Shown here: positions 28,022-37,302 of the stretch, piece by piece
How the letters are laid out: each line of letters starts with the position of its first letter
Numbering within the stretch: the first letter of the stretch is position 1
DNA from: Burkholderia sp. Bp8992
Lineage (GTDB): Bacteria > Pseudomonadota > Gammaproteobacteria > Burkholderiales > Burkholderiaceae
Reading direction: 5' to 3'
NCBI RefSeq assembly: GCF_003853705.1
Contig: NZ_QTQI01000033.1
Coordinates: 20,489 to 84,488, forward strand
Length of the DNA stretch: 64,000 bases
Translations under genes and position numbers: made by a program
Notes under the pieces: generated by a model
What the model was told of the DNA's origin: nothing
The model's database searches: none
What the model saw: only the letters and a program-made list of their open reading frames with translations

Positions 28022-28966
28022 TCAGTTCACCCTTGCTTCGATCAGCCGGACGAGTGCGAGCAGCGTCTCCGCATGCGGCACCGCGACACCCGCTTCGCGC
28101 GCGGCCGCGACGACCTTGCCGCTGATCGCGTCGATTTCGGTGCGGCGGCCCGCCAGCACGTCCTGCAGCATCGACGGGCGATGGCCGCGATGCTCGCGGA
28201 TCGCATGCTCGACGTTGCGGGCGATGCGTTCGCCGTCGACCGCGATACCCTTCGCGCGGGCGACGGCGGCCGTCTCGGCAGCAATCGCGAGCGCAAGCCG
28301 CGGCCCGTCGTGATGATGGCCGAGCTGGTCGACCGTGCAGCCCGTCGCCGCGCACAGCGTGTTGAGTGCCGCGTTGAACGCGACCTTCTCCCAGACCGCG
28401 GCCCAGACGTCGGCGTCGAGCGTGCACGCAAGCCCCGCGCGCGACAGCGCATCGGCGACGGCCGAGGCGAACGGGCGCGCCGCGCCGTCGGCCGTCATCA
28501 TGCGGATCGTGCCCGCGCCGTGCGAGCGCACGTGTGCGGGCCCGGCCGCATCGGCCGGCCACGTCGTCACGCCGACCAGGATGCGCTCGAGCGGCACGAA
28601 CGCATTGAGCGTCTCGACGTTGCCGAGTCCGTTCTGCAGCGTCAGCACGCAGGTGTGCCGTGACAGCAGCGCACGCACGCCGTCGAGCGCGGCACGCGTG
28701 TGCAGCGACTTCGTGAAAACGATCAGCAGGTCGAACGGGGTGTCGGGCGAGGCCAGCGCATCCGCATTGGCCGCTTCCGGCCGCACGGCCTGCAATGCGC
28801 GGATGCGCCGCTCGCCGCGCGCGTCGTCGATACGCAGCCCGTCGCGGCGGATCGCGTCGAGATGCGCGTCGTTCACGTCGATCAGCGTGACGGCTTCGCC
28901 GCTTTCGGCGAGCCGCCCGCCGAACAGCGAGCCCATCGCGCCCGCTCCCAGAATCGCGATCCTCAT
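28022..28966 (-). CDS. Ketopantoate-reductase-family 2-hydroxyacid dehydrogenase
   Basis: A 314-residue NAD(P)-dependent dehydrogenase of the PanE/ApbA family. The nucleotide motif ILGAGAMGSLFGGRLA is at the N-terminus, the catalytic lysine is in FTKS (Lys86), and WEKVAFNAALN carries Lys194, Asn198 and Asn202. PSMLQDVLAGRRTEIDAISG carries the serine, aspartate and glutamate of the substrate site. The family includes panE itself and the D-mandelate dehydrogenase of Enterococcus. Its place between an aldehyde dehydrogenase and an aromatic acid transporter favours interconversion of D-mandelate and benzoylformate over pantothenate synthesis. That is inference; plain panE remains possible. It starts 14 bases beyond the end of the aldehyde dehydrogenase gene. 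Confidence 0.85.
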   Translation of the reverse strand: MRIAILGAGAMGSLFGGRLAESGEAVTLIDVNDAHLDAIRRDGLRIDDARGERRIRALQAVRPEAANADALASPDTPFDLLIVFTKSLHTRAALDGVRALLSRHTCVLTLQNGLGNVETLNAFVPLERILVGVTTWPADAAGPAHVRSHGAGTIRMMTADGAARPFASAVADALSRAGLACTLDADVWAAVWEKVAFNAALNTLCAATGCTVDQLGHHHDGPRLALAIAAETAAVARAKGIAVDGERIARNVEHAIREHRGHRPSMLQDVLAGRRTEIDAISGKVVAAAREAGVAVPHAETLLALVRLIEARVN

Positions 28967-28980
28967 CGTCGATGCCCTCG

Positions 28981-30432
28981 TCAGAACGGGTAGTGGCGCG
29001 GCGCGGTCTGCACGGTGATCCAGCGCAGGTCCGTGAATGCCGCAATGCCGGCCTTGCCGCCGAAGTGGCCGAAGCCGCTGTCCTTCACGCCGCCGAACGG
29101 CATCTGCGCCTCGTCGTGCACGGTCGGGCCGTTCACGTGGCAGATGCCCGATTCGATACGTGCGGCGACGCGCAGCGCCCGGGCGACGTCACGGCTGAAC
29201 ACGGCCGACGACAACCCGAACGCGTTGTCGTTTGCGCAGCGGATCGCGGCTGCTTCGCCATCGACGCGCACGATACCCTTCACCGGGCCGAACGATTCTT
29301 CCGCATAGATGCGCATCGCCGGCGTCACATGGTCGAGCAGCGTCGCGGGAAACAGCGTCGTATCGGCCTTGCCGCCGCACAGCAGCGTCGCGCCGTGCGC
29401 GAGCGCATCGTCGATCAGCGCGTTGCAGCGCTCGACGGCTTTCATGTCGATCAGCGAACCGAGCACGACGGGCCCGTTGCGCGGGTCGCCGAGCGGCAGC
29501 GACGCAGCCTTGTCGGCGAGCTTCGCGGCGAACGCATCGGCGATCGCCGCGTCGACGACGATGCGCTCGGTCGACATGCAGATCTGCCCGGAATTCGCGA
29601 ATGCGCCGAACGCGGCCGCTGCGACCGCCGCGTCGAGATCGGCATCGTCGAGCACGACGAACGGCGCCTTGCCGCCGAGCTCCAGCACCGACGGTTTCAG
29701 GTGGCGCGCGCAGGCTTCGGCGACGATCCGGCCGACCCGCGTCGAGCCCGTGAAATTCACGCGGCGCACGGCCGGATGCGCGATCAGCGCATCGACGACG
29801 GCGCCCGCCTCCTCCGGCGCGTTCGTCACGAAGTTGACGACACCCGGCGGCAGCCCGGCTTCCTGCAATGCCTCGACGATCAGCCCGTGCGTGACGGGAC
29901 ACAGCTCCGAGCCCTTCAGCACGACCGTGTTGCCGCACGCGAGCGGCAGCGCGAGCGCGCGGGTCGCGAGGATCACCGGCGCATTCCACGGCGCGATGCC
30001 GAGCACGACGCCGGCCGGCTGCCGCACGCCCATCGCGAGCGAGCCCGGCACGTCGGACGGAATCAGCTCGCCGCCGACCTGCGTGGTGAGCGACGCGGCC
30101 TCGACGAGCCCGCTCGCGGCAAGCTGCACGTTGAAACCGGCCCACAGCGCGGACGCGCCCGTCTCGGCCGCCATCGCGGCGACGAACTGTTCGTGCTTCG
30201 CTTCGAGCGCCGCGGCCGCCTTCAGCAGCAACGCGCGACGCGCACCGGGGCCGAGCGCGGCCCAGTCGGGAAACGCGCGGGCGGCCGCATCGGCCGCCGC
30301 ACGCGCATCGTCGACAGTACACGCGGGCGCTTCGGACGCGACTTCGCCATCGAGCGGGTTGTGGCGCACGAAGGTCGCGCCGCTGGAAGAATGTCGGCGT
30401 TGGCCGCCGATCAGCATCGATACGGTTTGCAT
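28981..30432 (-). CDS. Aldehyde dehydrogenase, probably benzaldehyde dehydrogenase
   Basis: A 483-residue NAD(P)-dependent aldehyde dehydrogenase. It shows the coenzyme-site segment GIAPWNAPVILATRALALPLACGNTVVLK, FTGSTRVGR, the general-base glutamate in LELGGKAPFVVLDDADLD, and the catalytic cysteine in FANSGQICMSTERI. Sequence style is like salicylaldehyde and vanillin dehydrogenases. With benzoylformate decarboxylase immediately upstream, benzaldehyde to benzoate is the expected reaction. The start at 30432 (MQTVSMLIGG) has CCGGAG before it. It is second in the operon, 29 bases after the decarboxylase gene. Confidence 0.9.
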   Translation of the reverse strand: MQTVSMLIGGQRRHSSSGATFVRHNPLDGEVASEAPACTVDDARAAADAAARAFPDWAALGPGARRALLLKAAAALEAKHEQFVAAMAAETGASALWAGFNVQLAASGLVEAASLTTQVGGELIPSDVPGSLAMGVRQPAGVVLGIAPWNAPVILATRALALPLACGNTVVLKGSELCPVTHGLIVEALQEAGLPPGVVNFVTNAPEEAGAVVDALIAHPAVRRVNFTGSTRVGRIVAEACARHLKPSVLELGGKAPFVVLDDADLDAAVAAAAFGAFANSGQICMSTERIVVDAAIADAFAAKLADKAASLPLGDPRNGPVVLGSLIDMKAVERCNALIDDALAHGATLLCGGKADTTLFPATLLDHVTPAMRIYAEESFGPVKGIVRVDGEAAAIRCANDNAFGLSSAVFSRDVARALRVAARIESGICHVNGPTVHDEAQMPFGGVKDSGFGHFGGKAGIAAFTDLRWITVQTAPRHYPF

Positions 30433-30461
30433 GAATTCTCCGGAAAGACGCGCGCGGCGCG

Positions 30462-32069
30462 TCAGGCAATCTCGACGTCGACGACGACCGGCGTCGCCGC
30501 ACGCAGCGCGTCGGTCAGCGTATCGCGCAACTGCGCCGCATCGGCGACGCGCACGCCGCGGCAGCCCATCCCTTGCGCGAGCGCGACGAAATCCAGGTCC
30601 GGCAGATCGGTGCCCTGCACGGCATCGTCCGGGCCGAAGCCGAACACGGGCGCGAAATCCTGCAGCGCCGCATAGCGGCGATTGTTCAGGATCACGAACG
30701 TGATCGGCAGCTTCAGCTGCGCGGCGCTCCACAGCGCCTGGATCGAATACAGGCTCGAGCCGTCGCCGATCAGCCCGATCACGCGCCGCTCCGGGTGCGC
30801 GAACGCGACGCCGACGGCGGCCGGCATGCCGTAGCCGAGCCCGCCGCTGTCCATCGTGTAGAACGTGCCGCTGCGCGTGAACGGCAAATGCGCCTGCATC
30901 ACCGGCCGCGCGCTCGGCGCCTCTTCGACAACGATATCGTGCGCGTCGCGCACGTCGGCAAGCGTCTGCAGCGCGAATGCGACCGACATGCGCTCGCCCG
31001 CAGCGGGCGCGTCGACGCGCACTCGCGGCGCCCGCGGCGCGGGCATCGGCCGCTCGGGCGGCGCCGGGCGCGCCAGCAGGTCGCGTGCGGCGAGCCGCAG
31101 GTTACCGACGACCGCGTCGCCCGACGGCGTCCACGCGGCGACGCCCGGATCGTCGACGAGTTGCACGAGCGACGCGCCCGGCGGCACGTGCGGGCCGAAA
31201 CCCTCGATGTGATAGGTGAACGCGGGCGCGCCGAACGCAAACACGAGGTCGTGCCCGTCGAGCCGCGCGACGATCTTCTCGCGGATCGCGGGCAGGAAGC
31301 CGGCGAACAGCGGATGGTCCTCGGGGAAGCTGCAGCGCCCCGACATCGGCGCGACGAACACGCGCGCACGGTGCCGCTCGGCGAGCCGCACGACGTCATC
31401 CCACGCACCGGCGCGATCGACGGCCGCACCGACCACGAATGCGGGGTGCCGCGCGGCGTCGAGCGTGTCGCCGAGACGCGCAAGCGCGTCCGGATCGGGC
31501 CGCACGACGCTGCTGACGTCGCGGCGCGGCAGCAGGTCGGCCGGCTGATCCCAGTCGTCGACCGGGATCGACACGAACACCGGGCCGCGCGGTTCCTGCA
31601 TCGCGATGCGGTACGCGCGAGCAATGGCAGCCGGCACGTCCTGCGCGCGAGCGGGCTCGATGCTCCACTTCACGTACGGCTTCGGCAGTTCGGCGGCCTG
31701 CGTCGCGCCGAGGAACGGGTCGAACGGCAGGATCGCGCGCGCCTGCTGGCCCGCGGTCACGATCAGCGGCGTGCGGTTCTTGAATGCGGTGAAGAGATTG
31801 CCCATCGCATTGCCGACGCCCGCCGCCGAATGCAGGTTGACGACCGCCGCATTGCCGGTGGCCTGCGCATGGCCGTCGGCCATCCCGACCACGACGGCTT
31901 CATGCAGACCGAGCACGTAGCGGAAATCGTCCGGGAAGTCGCGGAACATCGGCAGCTCGGTCGAGCCGGGATTGCCGAACACGCGGTCGATGCCGAACTG
32001 GCGAAGCAGATCGATCACCGCATCGCGAACGGTGACCGATGCGGCGGAAGGGGGCGGATGGCCGGACAT
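30462..32069 (-). CDS. mdlC: Thiamine-diphosphate-dependent benzoylformate decarboxylase
   Basis: A 535-residue decarboxylase of the pyruvate oxidase-like ThDP family. The four residues used by Pseudomonas putida benzoylformate decarboxylase all have counterparts: Ser36 in GNPGSTELP, Glu57 in LHEAVVVGMADG, His80 in NLHSAAGVGNAMG and His287 in FTYHIEG. The ThDP/magnesium motif is GDGSSLYSIQALWSAAQLKLPITFVILNN. It should convert benzoylformate to benzaldehyde and carbon dioxide. The start at 32069 (MSGHPPPSAA) follows GAGGAGACACC; an in-frame ATG at 32120 is possible. It leads the operon and is divergent from a LysR regulator. Confidence 0.9.
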   Translation of the reverse strand: MSGHPPPSAASVTVRDAVIDLLRQFGIDRVFGNPGSTELPMFRDFPDDFRYVLGLHEAVVVGMADGHAQATGNAAVVNLHSAAGVGNAMGNLFTAFKNRTPLIVTAGQQARAILPFDPFLGATQAAELPKPYVKWSIEPARAQDVPAAIARAYRIAMQEPRGPVFVSIPVDDWDQPADLLPRRDVSSVVRPDPDALARLGDTLDAARHPAFVVGAAVDRAGAWDDVVRLAERHRARVFVAPMSGRCSFPEDHPLFAGFLPAIREKIVARLDGHDLVFAFGAPAFTYHIEGFGPHVPPGASLVQLVDDPGVAAWTPSGDAVVGNLRLAARDLLARPAPPERPMPAPRAPRVRVDAPAAGERMSVAFALQTLADVRDAHDIVVEEAPSARPVMQAHLPFTRSGTFYTMDSGGLGYGMPAAVGVAFAHPERRVIGLIGDGSSLYSIQALWSAAQLKLPITFVILNNRRYAALQDFAPVFGFGPDDAVQGTDLPDLDFVALAQGMGCRGVRVADAAQLRDTLTDALRAATPVVVDVEIA

Positions 32070-32103
32070 GCTCGGGTGTCTCCTCGATGGCTTGGCGGTT
32101 TCC

Positions 32104-32138
32104 ACAGTATCGAAGTGCAAGCCATTCTCGGATACTGT
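32104..32138. promoter_or_regulatory. LysR operator candidate between mdlC-like and lysR genes
   Basis: ACAGTATC at 32104-32111 and its exact complement GATACTGT at 32131-32138 lie 19 bases apart, in the 99-base gap between the divergent decarboxylase and regulator genes. The half-sites are on opposite strands, as in a dyad bound by a LysR tetramer, and the region right after is AT-rich (TATTTTTTGCGATAA). It is the most likely site for the LysR protein encoded at 32169. Confidence 0.55.
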
Positions 32139-32168
32139 ATTTTTTGCGATAAGTCATTACACAACGGC

Positions 32169-33080
32169 ATGAGTTTCGATCTCCGGCAATTGCGCGCCTT
32201 CACGACGATCGTCGCGTGCGGCAGCCTCGGCCGCGCGGCCGACGCGCTGCATGTGACGCAACCGGCACTGAGCCGGATCCTGAAGCGGCTCGAGGATCAG
32301 GTCGGCGCGCCGCTGTTCGAGCGCCACTCGAAGGGCGTGCAGCTCACCGCGTTCGGCGAGGCGCTGCTGCCGCATGCGACGCTGCTGCAGCACGAGGCCG
32401 AGCACGCGCGCGAGGAGCTCGACGCGATGCGCGGGTTCGCGAAGGGTACGATCAAGGTCGGCGCGGTGGGCAGCATCGCGAGCCTCGTGCTGCCGGTCGC
32501 GGTCGGCCGCGTGCTCGACCGCTGGCCGAACCTGCGCGTCGAGATCATCGAAGGCGTGTGGGACCGGCTCGCGGAAGGGCTGAACAAGCACGAGATCGAT
32601 CTCGCGCTGTCCGCGCACGGGCCCGACACCGACGAGATCGTCGCGATTCCCGAGTGCCGCTGGGAGGATCGCAGCCATATCGTTGCGGCGCCGCACCATC
32701 CGCTGCGCACGCTCGGCCGCGCGCCGACGCTCGCCGACACGCTGCACGCGCGCTGGGCGATTCCGCCGCGCGGCACCGCACCGTTCGACCACATGCGGGC
32801 GACCTTCGACGCGCACGGGCTCGCGCTGCCCGACATCGCGGTCGAGACGCGCTCGGTGACGACGCTGAAAAGCCTCGTCGCGCATGCCGGCTTCCTGAGC
32901 TGGATGGCCGAGCCGATGTACGGCGCCGAGCAGCGCGCCGGCACGATCGACACGCTGCCCGTGCGCGAGGTCGTCGCGGTGCGCACGCTCACCGCGTTCC
33001 GGCGCCGCCACGGGATCCTGCCGGGGCCGGCCGGCAAGCTGCTCGACGAACTCGTCGCGCTCACCCGCGAAGGGCGCTGA
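32169..33080 (+). CDS. LysR-family regulator of the benzoylformate module
   Basis: A 303-residue LysR-type regulator. The winged helix (residues 1-62) is MSFDLRQLRAFTTIVACGSLGRAADALHVTQPALSRILKRLED, and the effector domain runs from about 90 (GTIKVGAVGSIASLVLPVAVGRVLDRWP). The divergent arrangement with the decarboxylase gene and the dyad in the gap suggest it controls that operon, with an aromatic 2-keto acid or its product as effector. The start at 32169 fits the family; the frame is open far upstream but antisense to the decarboxylase. Confidence 0.9.
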   Translation: MSFDLRQLRAFTTIVACGSLGRAADALHVTQPALSRILKRLEDQVGAPLFERHSKGVQLTAFGEALLPHATLLQHEAEHAREELDAMRGFAKGTIKVGAVGSIASLVLPVAVGRVLDRWPNLRVEIIEGVWDRLAEGLNKHEIDLALSAHGPDTDEIVAIPECRWEDRSHIVAAPHHPLRTLGRAPTLADTLHARWAIPPRGTAPFDHMRATFDAHGLALPDIAVETRSVTTLKSLVAHAGFLSWMAEPMYGAEQRAGTIDTLPVREVVAVRTLTAFRRRHGILPGPAGKLLDELVALTREGR

Positions 33081-33152
33081 CGCCCTGTTCCTTCCGCACC
33101 GCCGCACCCGCGCTGCCGCCGCAGCGCACCATCGAAATACCGTTTCCCCGCC

Positions 33153-33181
33153 TTGACTTTCGCTCGCCCGAATACGATCAT
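33153..33181 (+). promoter_or_regulatory. dalD promoter
   Basis: TTGACT at 33153-33158 and GATCAT at 33176-33181 are separated by 17 bases. The -10 element lies inside the left arm of the 45-base palindrome 33169-33213, so a bound repressor would block RNA polymerase. The same -35, spacing and -10 occur at the promoter of the smoS-like operon at 49.1 kb on the other strand. Confidence 0.65.
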
Positions 33182-33213
33182 TCGCTCACATAAAGAGCAA
33201 ATGATCGTATTCG
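33169..33213. promoter_or_regulatory. Operator palindrome upstream of dalD
   Basis: CGAATACGATCATTCGCTC (33169-33187) and GAGCAAATGATCGTATTCG (33195-33213) are complementary at 18 of 19 positions around the 7-base centre ACATAAA. A near-copy stands at 49126-49170 before the second polyol operon. The size and symmetry suit a SorC/DeoR-type regulator tetramer, and such a regulator is the third gene of this operon. Regulation by it is inferred from position and repetition. Confidence 0.75.
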
Positions 33214-33246
33214 ACTGGAAAGACAGGCACGAACAGGAGACACCGC

Positions 33247-34641
33247 ATGAGCGAATCGCCCTCCGCCCGCGCGCCCGTGCTGCTGCACATCGGCGCCGGC
33301 TCGTTTCACCGCGCGCACCAGGCGTGGTATCTGCATCGCGTGAACGCGGCCGTGCCGGCCGGCGAACGCTGGTCGCTGACCGTCGGCAACATCCGCGACG
33401 ACATGCGCGCGACGATGGACGCGCTCGCCGCGCAGCACGGTGAATACACCCTCGAAACCGTCACGCCGCAAGGCGAGCGCGCATACGAGACGATCCGCGC
33501 GATCACGCGCGTGCTGCCGTGGTCGATCGACCTCGCCGCGCTGATCGACGCCGGCGCCGATCCGGCATGCCGGATCGTGTCGTTCACCGTCACCGAAGGC
33601 GGCTACTACCTCGACGAACACAACCGGCTCGACATCGCGAACGCCGATCTGGCGGCCGACCTGCAGGGCGCGCGCACGACCCTGTACGGCGCGCTCGCGG
33701 CACTGCTCGCCGAACGCATGAAGCGCGGCGCGGGCCCGCTCACGCTGCAGAGCTGCGACAACCTGCGCAACAACGGCGCGCGCTTTCGCGCCGGGATGCG
33801 CGAATTCCTCGAACGGCGCGGTGAAACCGCCCTGCTCGCGTGGTTCGACGCGAACGTCGCGACGCCGAGCGCGATGGTCGACCGCATCACGCCGCGCCCG
33901 ACCGCCGACGTGCGCGAGCGCGTACTCGCGGCCACCGGCTTCGACGACGCGTGCCCGGTGATGGGCGAATCGTTCATCCAGTGGGTGATCGAGGACCGCT
34001 TCGCAGCCGGCCGGCCGCGCTGGGAGCTGGCCGGCGCCGAACTCGTCGACGACGTGCACCCGTACGAGGAAGCGAAGATCCGCATCCTCAACGCGACGCA
34101 CAGCTGCATCGCGTGGGCCGGCACGCTCGCGGGCCATACGTACATCCACGAAGGCACGCACGACGCGGCGATCCGCCGCTTCGCGCACGACTACGTGACG
34201 CAGGACGTGATCCCGTGCCTCACGCCGAGCCCGCTCGATCTCGCGCGTTACCGCGACGTCGTGCTGGAGCGCTTCGGCAACCCGTACGTGCTCGACACGA
34301 ACCAGCGCGTCGCGGCCGACGGCTTCTCGAAGATCCCCGGCTTCATCGCGCCGACGCTCGTCGAATCGTTCGCGCGCGGTGCGGCGCCGGTCGCCACCGC
34401 CGTGCTGCCCGCGCTGTTCCTGCGCTTTCTCGAACGCCGGGCACGCGGCCTGCTGCCGTATGCGTACCAGGACGGCGTGATGGATGAAAGCACCGCGCGG
34501 GCGATCGTCGAGGCCGACGATCCGGTCGTCGCGCTGTGCGCGAGCCGCGCGCTGTGGGGTTCGCTCGCCGGCAACGCGGCGCTGTTCGAGGCGCTGCGCG
34601 CGGGCCTCGCGCGGGTCGATGCATGGCTGGCGCAGCGCTGA
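33247..34641 (+). CDS. dalD: D-arabinitol 4-dehydrogenase (mannitol dehydrogenase family)
   Basis: A 464-residue polyol-specific long-chain dehydrogenase. It oxidises D-arabinitol to D-xylulose with NAD, and related enzymes take mannitol. The nucleotide motif is LLHIGAGSFHRAHQAWYLHR near residues 12-31. The family active site K-x4-N-x2-H appears as KIRILNATH (Lys277, Asn282, His285), and ESFIQWVIED precedes it. The next gene is a xylulokinase, which fits D-xylulose as product and favours arabinitol over mannitol. GGAGACACCGC before ATG 33247 is a good ribosome-binding site. It is first in the operon dalD-xylB-regulator. Confidence 0.9.
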   Translation: MSESPSARAPVLLHIGAGSFHRAHQAWYLHRVNAAVPAGERWSLTVGNIRDDMRATMDALAAQHGEYTLETVTPQGERAYETIRAITRVLPWSIDLAALIDAGADPACRIVSFTVTEGGYYLDEHNRLDIANADLAADLQGARTTLYGALAALLAERMKRGAGPLTLQSCDNLRNNGARFRAGMREFLERRGETALLAWFDANVATPSAMVDRITPRPTADVRERVLAATGFDDACPVMGESFIQWVIEDRFAAGRPRWELAGAELVDDVHPYEEAKIRILNATHSCIAWAGTLAGHTYIHEGTHDAAIRRFAHDYVTQDVIPCLTPSPLDLARYRDVVLERFGNPYVLDTNQRVAADGFSKIPGFIAPTLVESFARGAAPVATAVLPALFLRFLERRARGLLPYAYQDGVMDESTARAIVEADDPVVALCASRALWGSLAGNAALFEALRAGLARVDAWLAQR

Positions 34642-34724
34642 CGCGCATCCGGGCGAACCTGCCTTGGCACGTGCGCTGCCGCGCGGCTAAAGTAGCGATT
34701 CCCCACTGACGGAACGAACCGCTC

Positions 34725-36206
<1,482 letters not shown>

Positions 36207-36317
36207 GCGTGACTGCGGGGCCGCACGCACGACATGCGTTACAGTGGACGCCGTCGTGCGGCCTGCCTGCCGGCCGGCCCGCGGGGCGGGCCCCCTGATC
36301 CGAACCGAATCGCTATC

Positions 36318-37274
36318 GTGTCCAAGTCCTCAGAAAAACTCGATCTCGCCACACGCGCCGCGTGGCTCTACTACGTCGCAGGCGACACGCAGAACGAAAT
36401 CGCCGAGAAGCTGCAGGTGTCGCGCCCCGTCGCGCAGCGCCTCGTCGCGTTCGCGGTCGAGAAGAACCTGATCCGCGTGCGCGTCGACCATCGGCTCGCC
36501 GACTGTCTCGACCTCGGCGCGCAGTTGTCGAAACGCTACGGCCTCGCGATGTGCGAAGTCGTGCCCGTCGACGCCGATGCGCCCGACGCGATCGACCGCA
36601 AGCTCGCGGTCGCCGGCGCGCAGGTGATGGAGCGCTACCTGAACGAAACGCGGCCGATGGTGATCGCGGTCAGCAGCGGCCGGACGCTGAAGGCTGCGGT
36701 CGCGCAGATCGCGCAGATCGACCGCCCGCAGCACCGGCTCGTGTCGATGGTCGGCGCGATCGCGGCCGACGGCTCGTCGAACCGCTACGACGTCGCGCAG
36801 TACATCTCCGAGAAAACCGGCAGCAAGCACTTCCTGCTGCCCGCGCCGCTGTTCGCCGACAGCGACGCCGAGCGCGCGCAGTGGTGCAACCACCGGCTGT
36901 ACCGGATCGTCGAGGCGCTGTCCGGGGAAGCCGACGTCGCGTTCGTCGGGATCGGCAACATCGGCCCGCACTGCCCGCTCTACGAAGACGGCTTCATCAC
37001 CGAACAGGAACGCGACGAGATGACCGCGCTCGGCGCGGTGGCCGAACTGCTCGGCGTGCCGATCGACGCGCAAGGCACGCAGATCACCGTGTCGACGAGC
37101 GCGCGCGTGACGAGCGTGGCGCTCGCGACGCCGCCCAAGCTGCCGACGATCGCGTTCGCCGGCGGCCCGAAGAAGCACGACGCCGTGATCGCGGCGCTGC
37201 GCGGCGGCTGGCTGTCGGGGCTCGTCACCGACGAAGCATGCGCACGCGCCGCGCTCGCCGCGAAGGCGGCCTGA
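36318..37274 (+). CDS. SorC/DeoR-family sugar-binding transcriptional regulator
   Basis: A 318-residue regulator with a short N-terminal helix-turn-helix (YYVAGDTQNEIAEKLQVSRPVAQRLVAFAVEKNLI) and a large sugar-binding domain of the SorC type. That domain includes IAVSSGRTLKAAVAQI, FLLPAPLFADSDAERAQW, ADVAFVGIGNIGP and the C-terminal DEACARAALAAK. Such proteins bind phosphosugars and repress or activate polyol operons. I take the GTG at 36318 as the start because the domain begins right after; no clear ribosome-binding site is seen. It is third in the dalD operon and the best candidate for the shared palindromic operators at 33.2 and 49.1 kb. Confidence 0.87.
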   Translation: MSKSSEKLDLATRAAWLYYVAGDTQNEIAEKLQVSRPVAQRLVAFAVEKNLIRVRVDHRLADCLDLGAQLSKRYGLAMCEVVPVDADAPDAIDRKLAVAGAQVMERYLNETRPMVIAVSSGRTLKAAVAQIAQIDRPQHRLVSMVGAIAADGSSNRYDVAQYISEKTGSKHFLLPAPLFADSDAERAQWCNHRLYRIVEALSGEADVAFVGIGNIGPHCPLYEDGFITEQERDEMTALGAVAELLGVPIDAQGTQITVSTSARVTSVALATPPKLPTIAFAGGPKKHDAVIAALRGGWLSGLVTDEACARAALAAKAA

Positions 37275-37302
37275 CACCGCCGCCGGCGCCGGCGCTAGCC
37301 GC

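Noticed and set aside
25679-28663. A 994-codon open frame on the plus strand across kynA, the MFS gene and panE-like gene
   Set aside because: It lies across several well-supported genes, mostly antisense to them, and its product is Arg/Ala/His-rich with no family pattern. Long empty frames are expected opposite GC-rich codons.
28022-28966. Annotation simply as panE of pantothenate synthesis
   Set aside because: The family motifs are present, but the operon is an aromatic keto-acid pathway, so I kept the broader family name and left the symbol empty.
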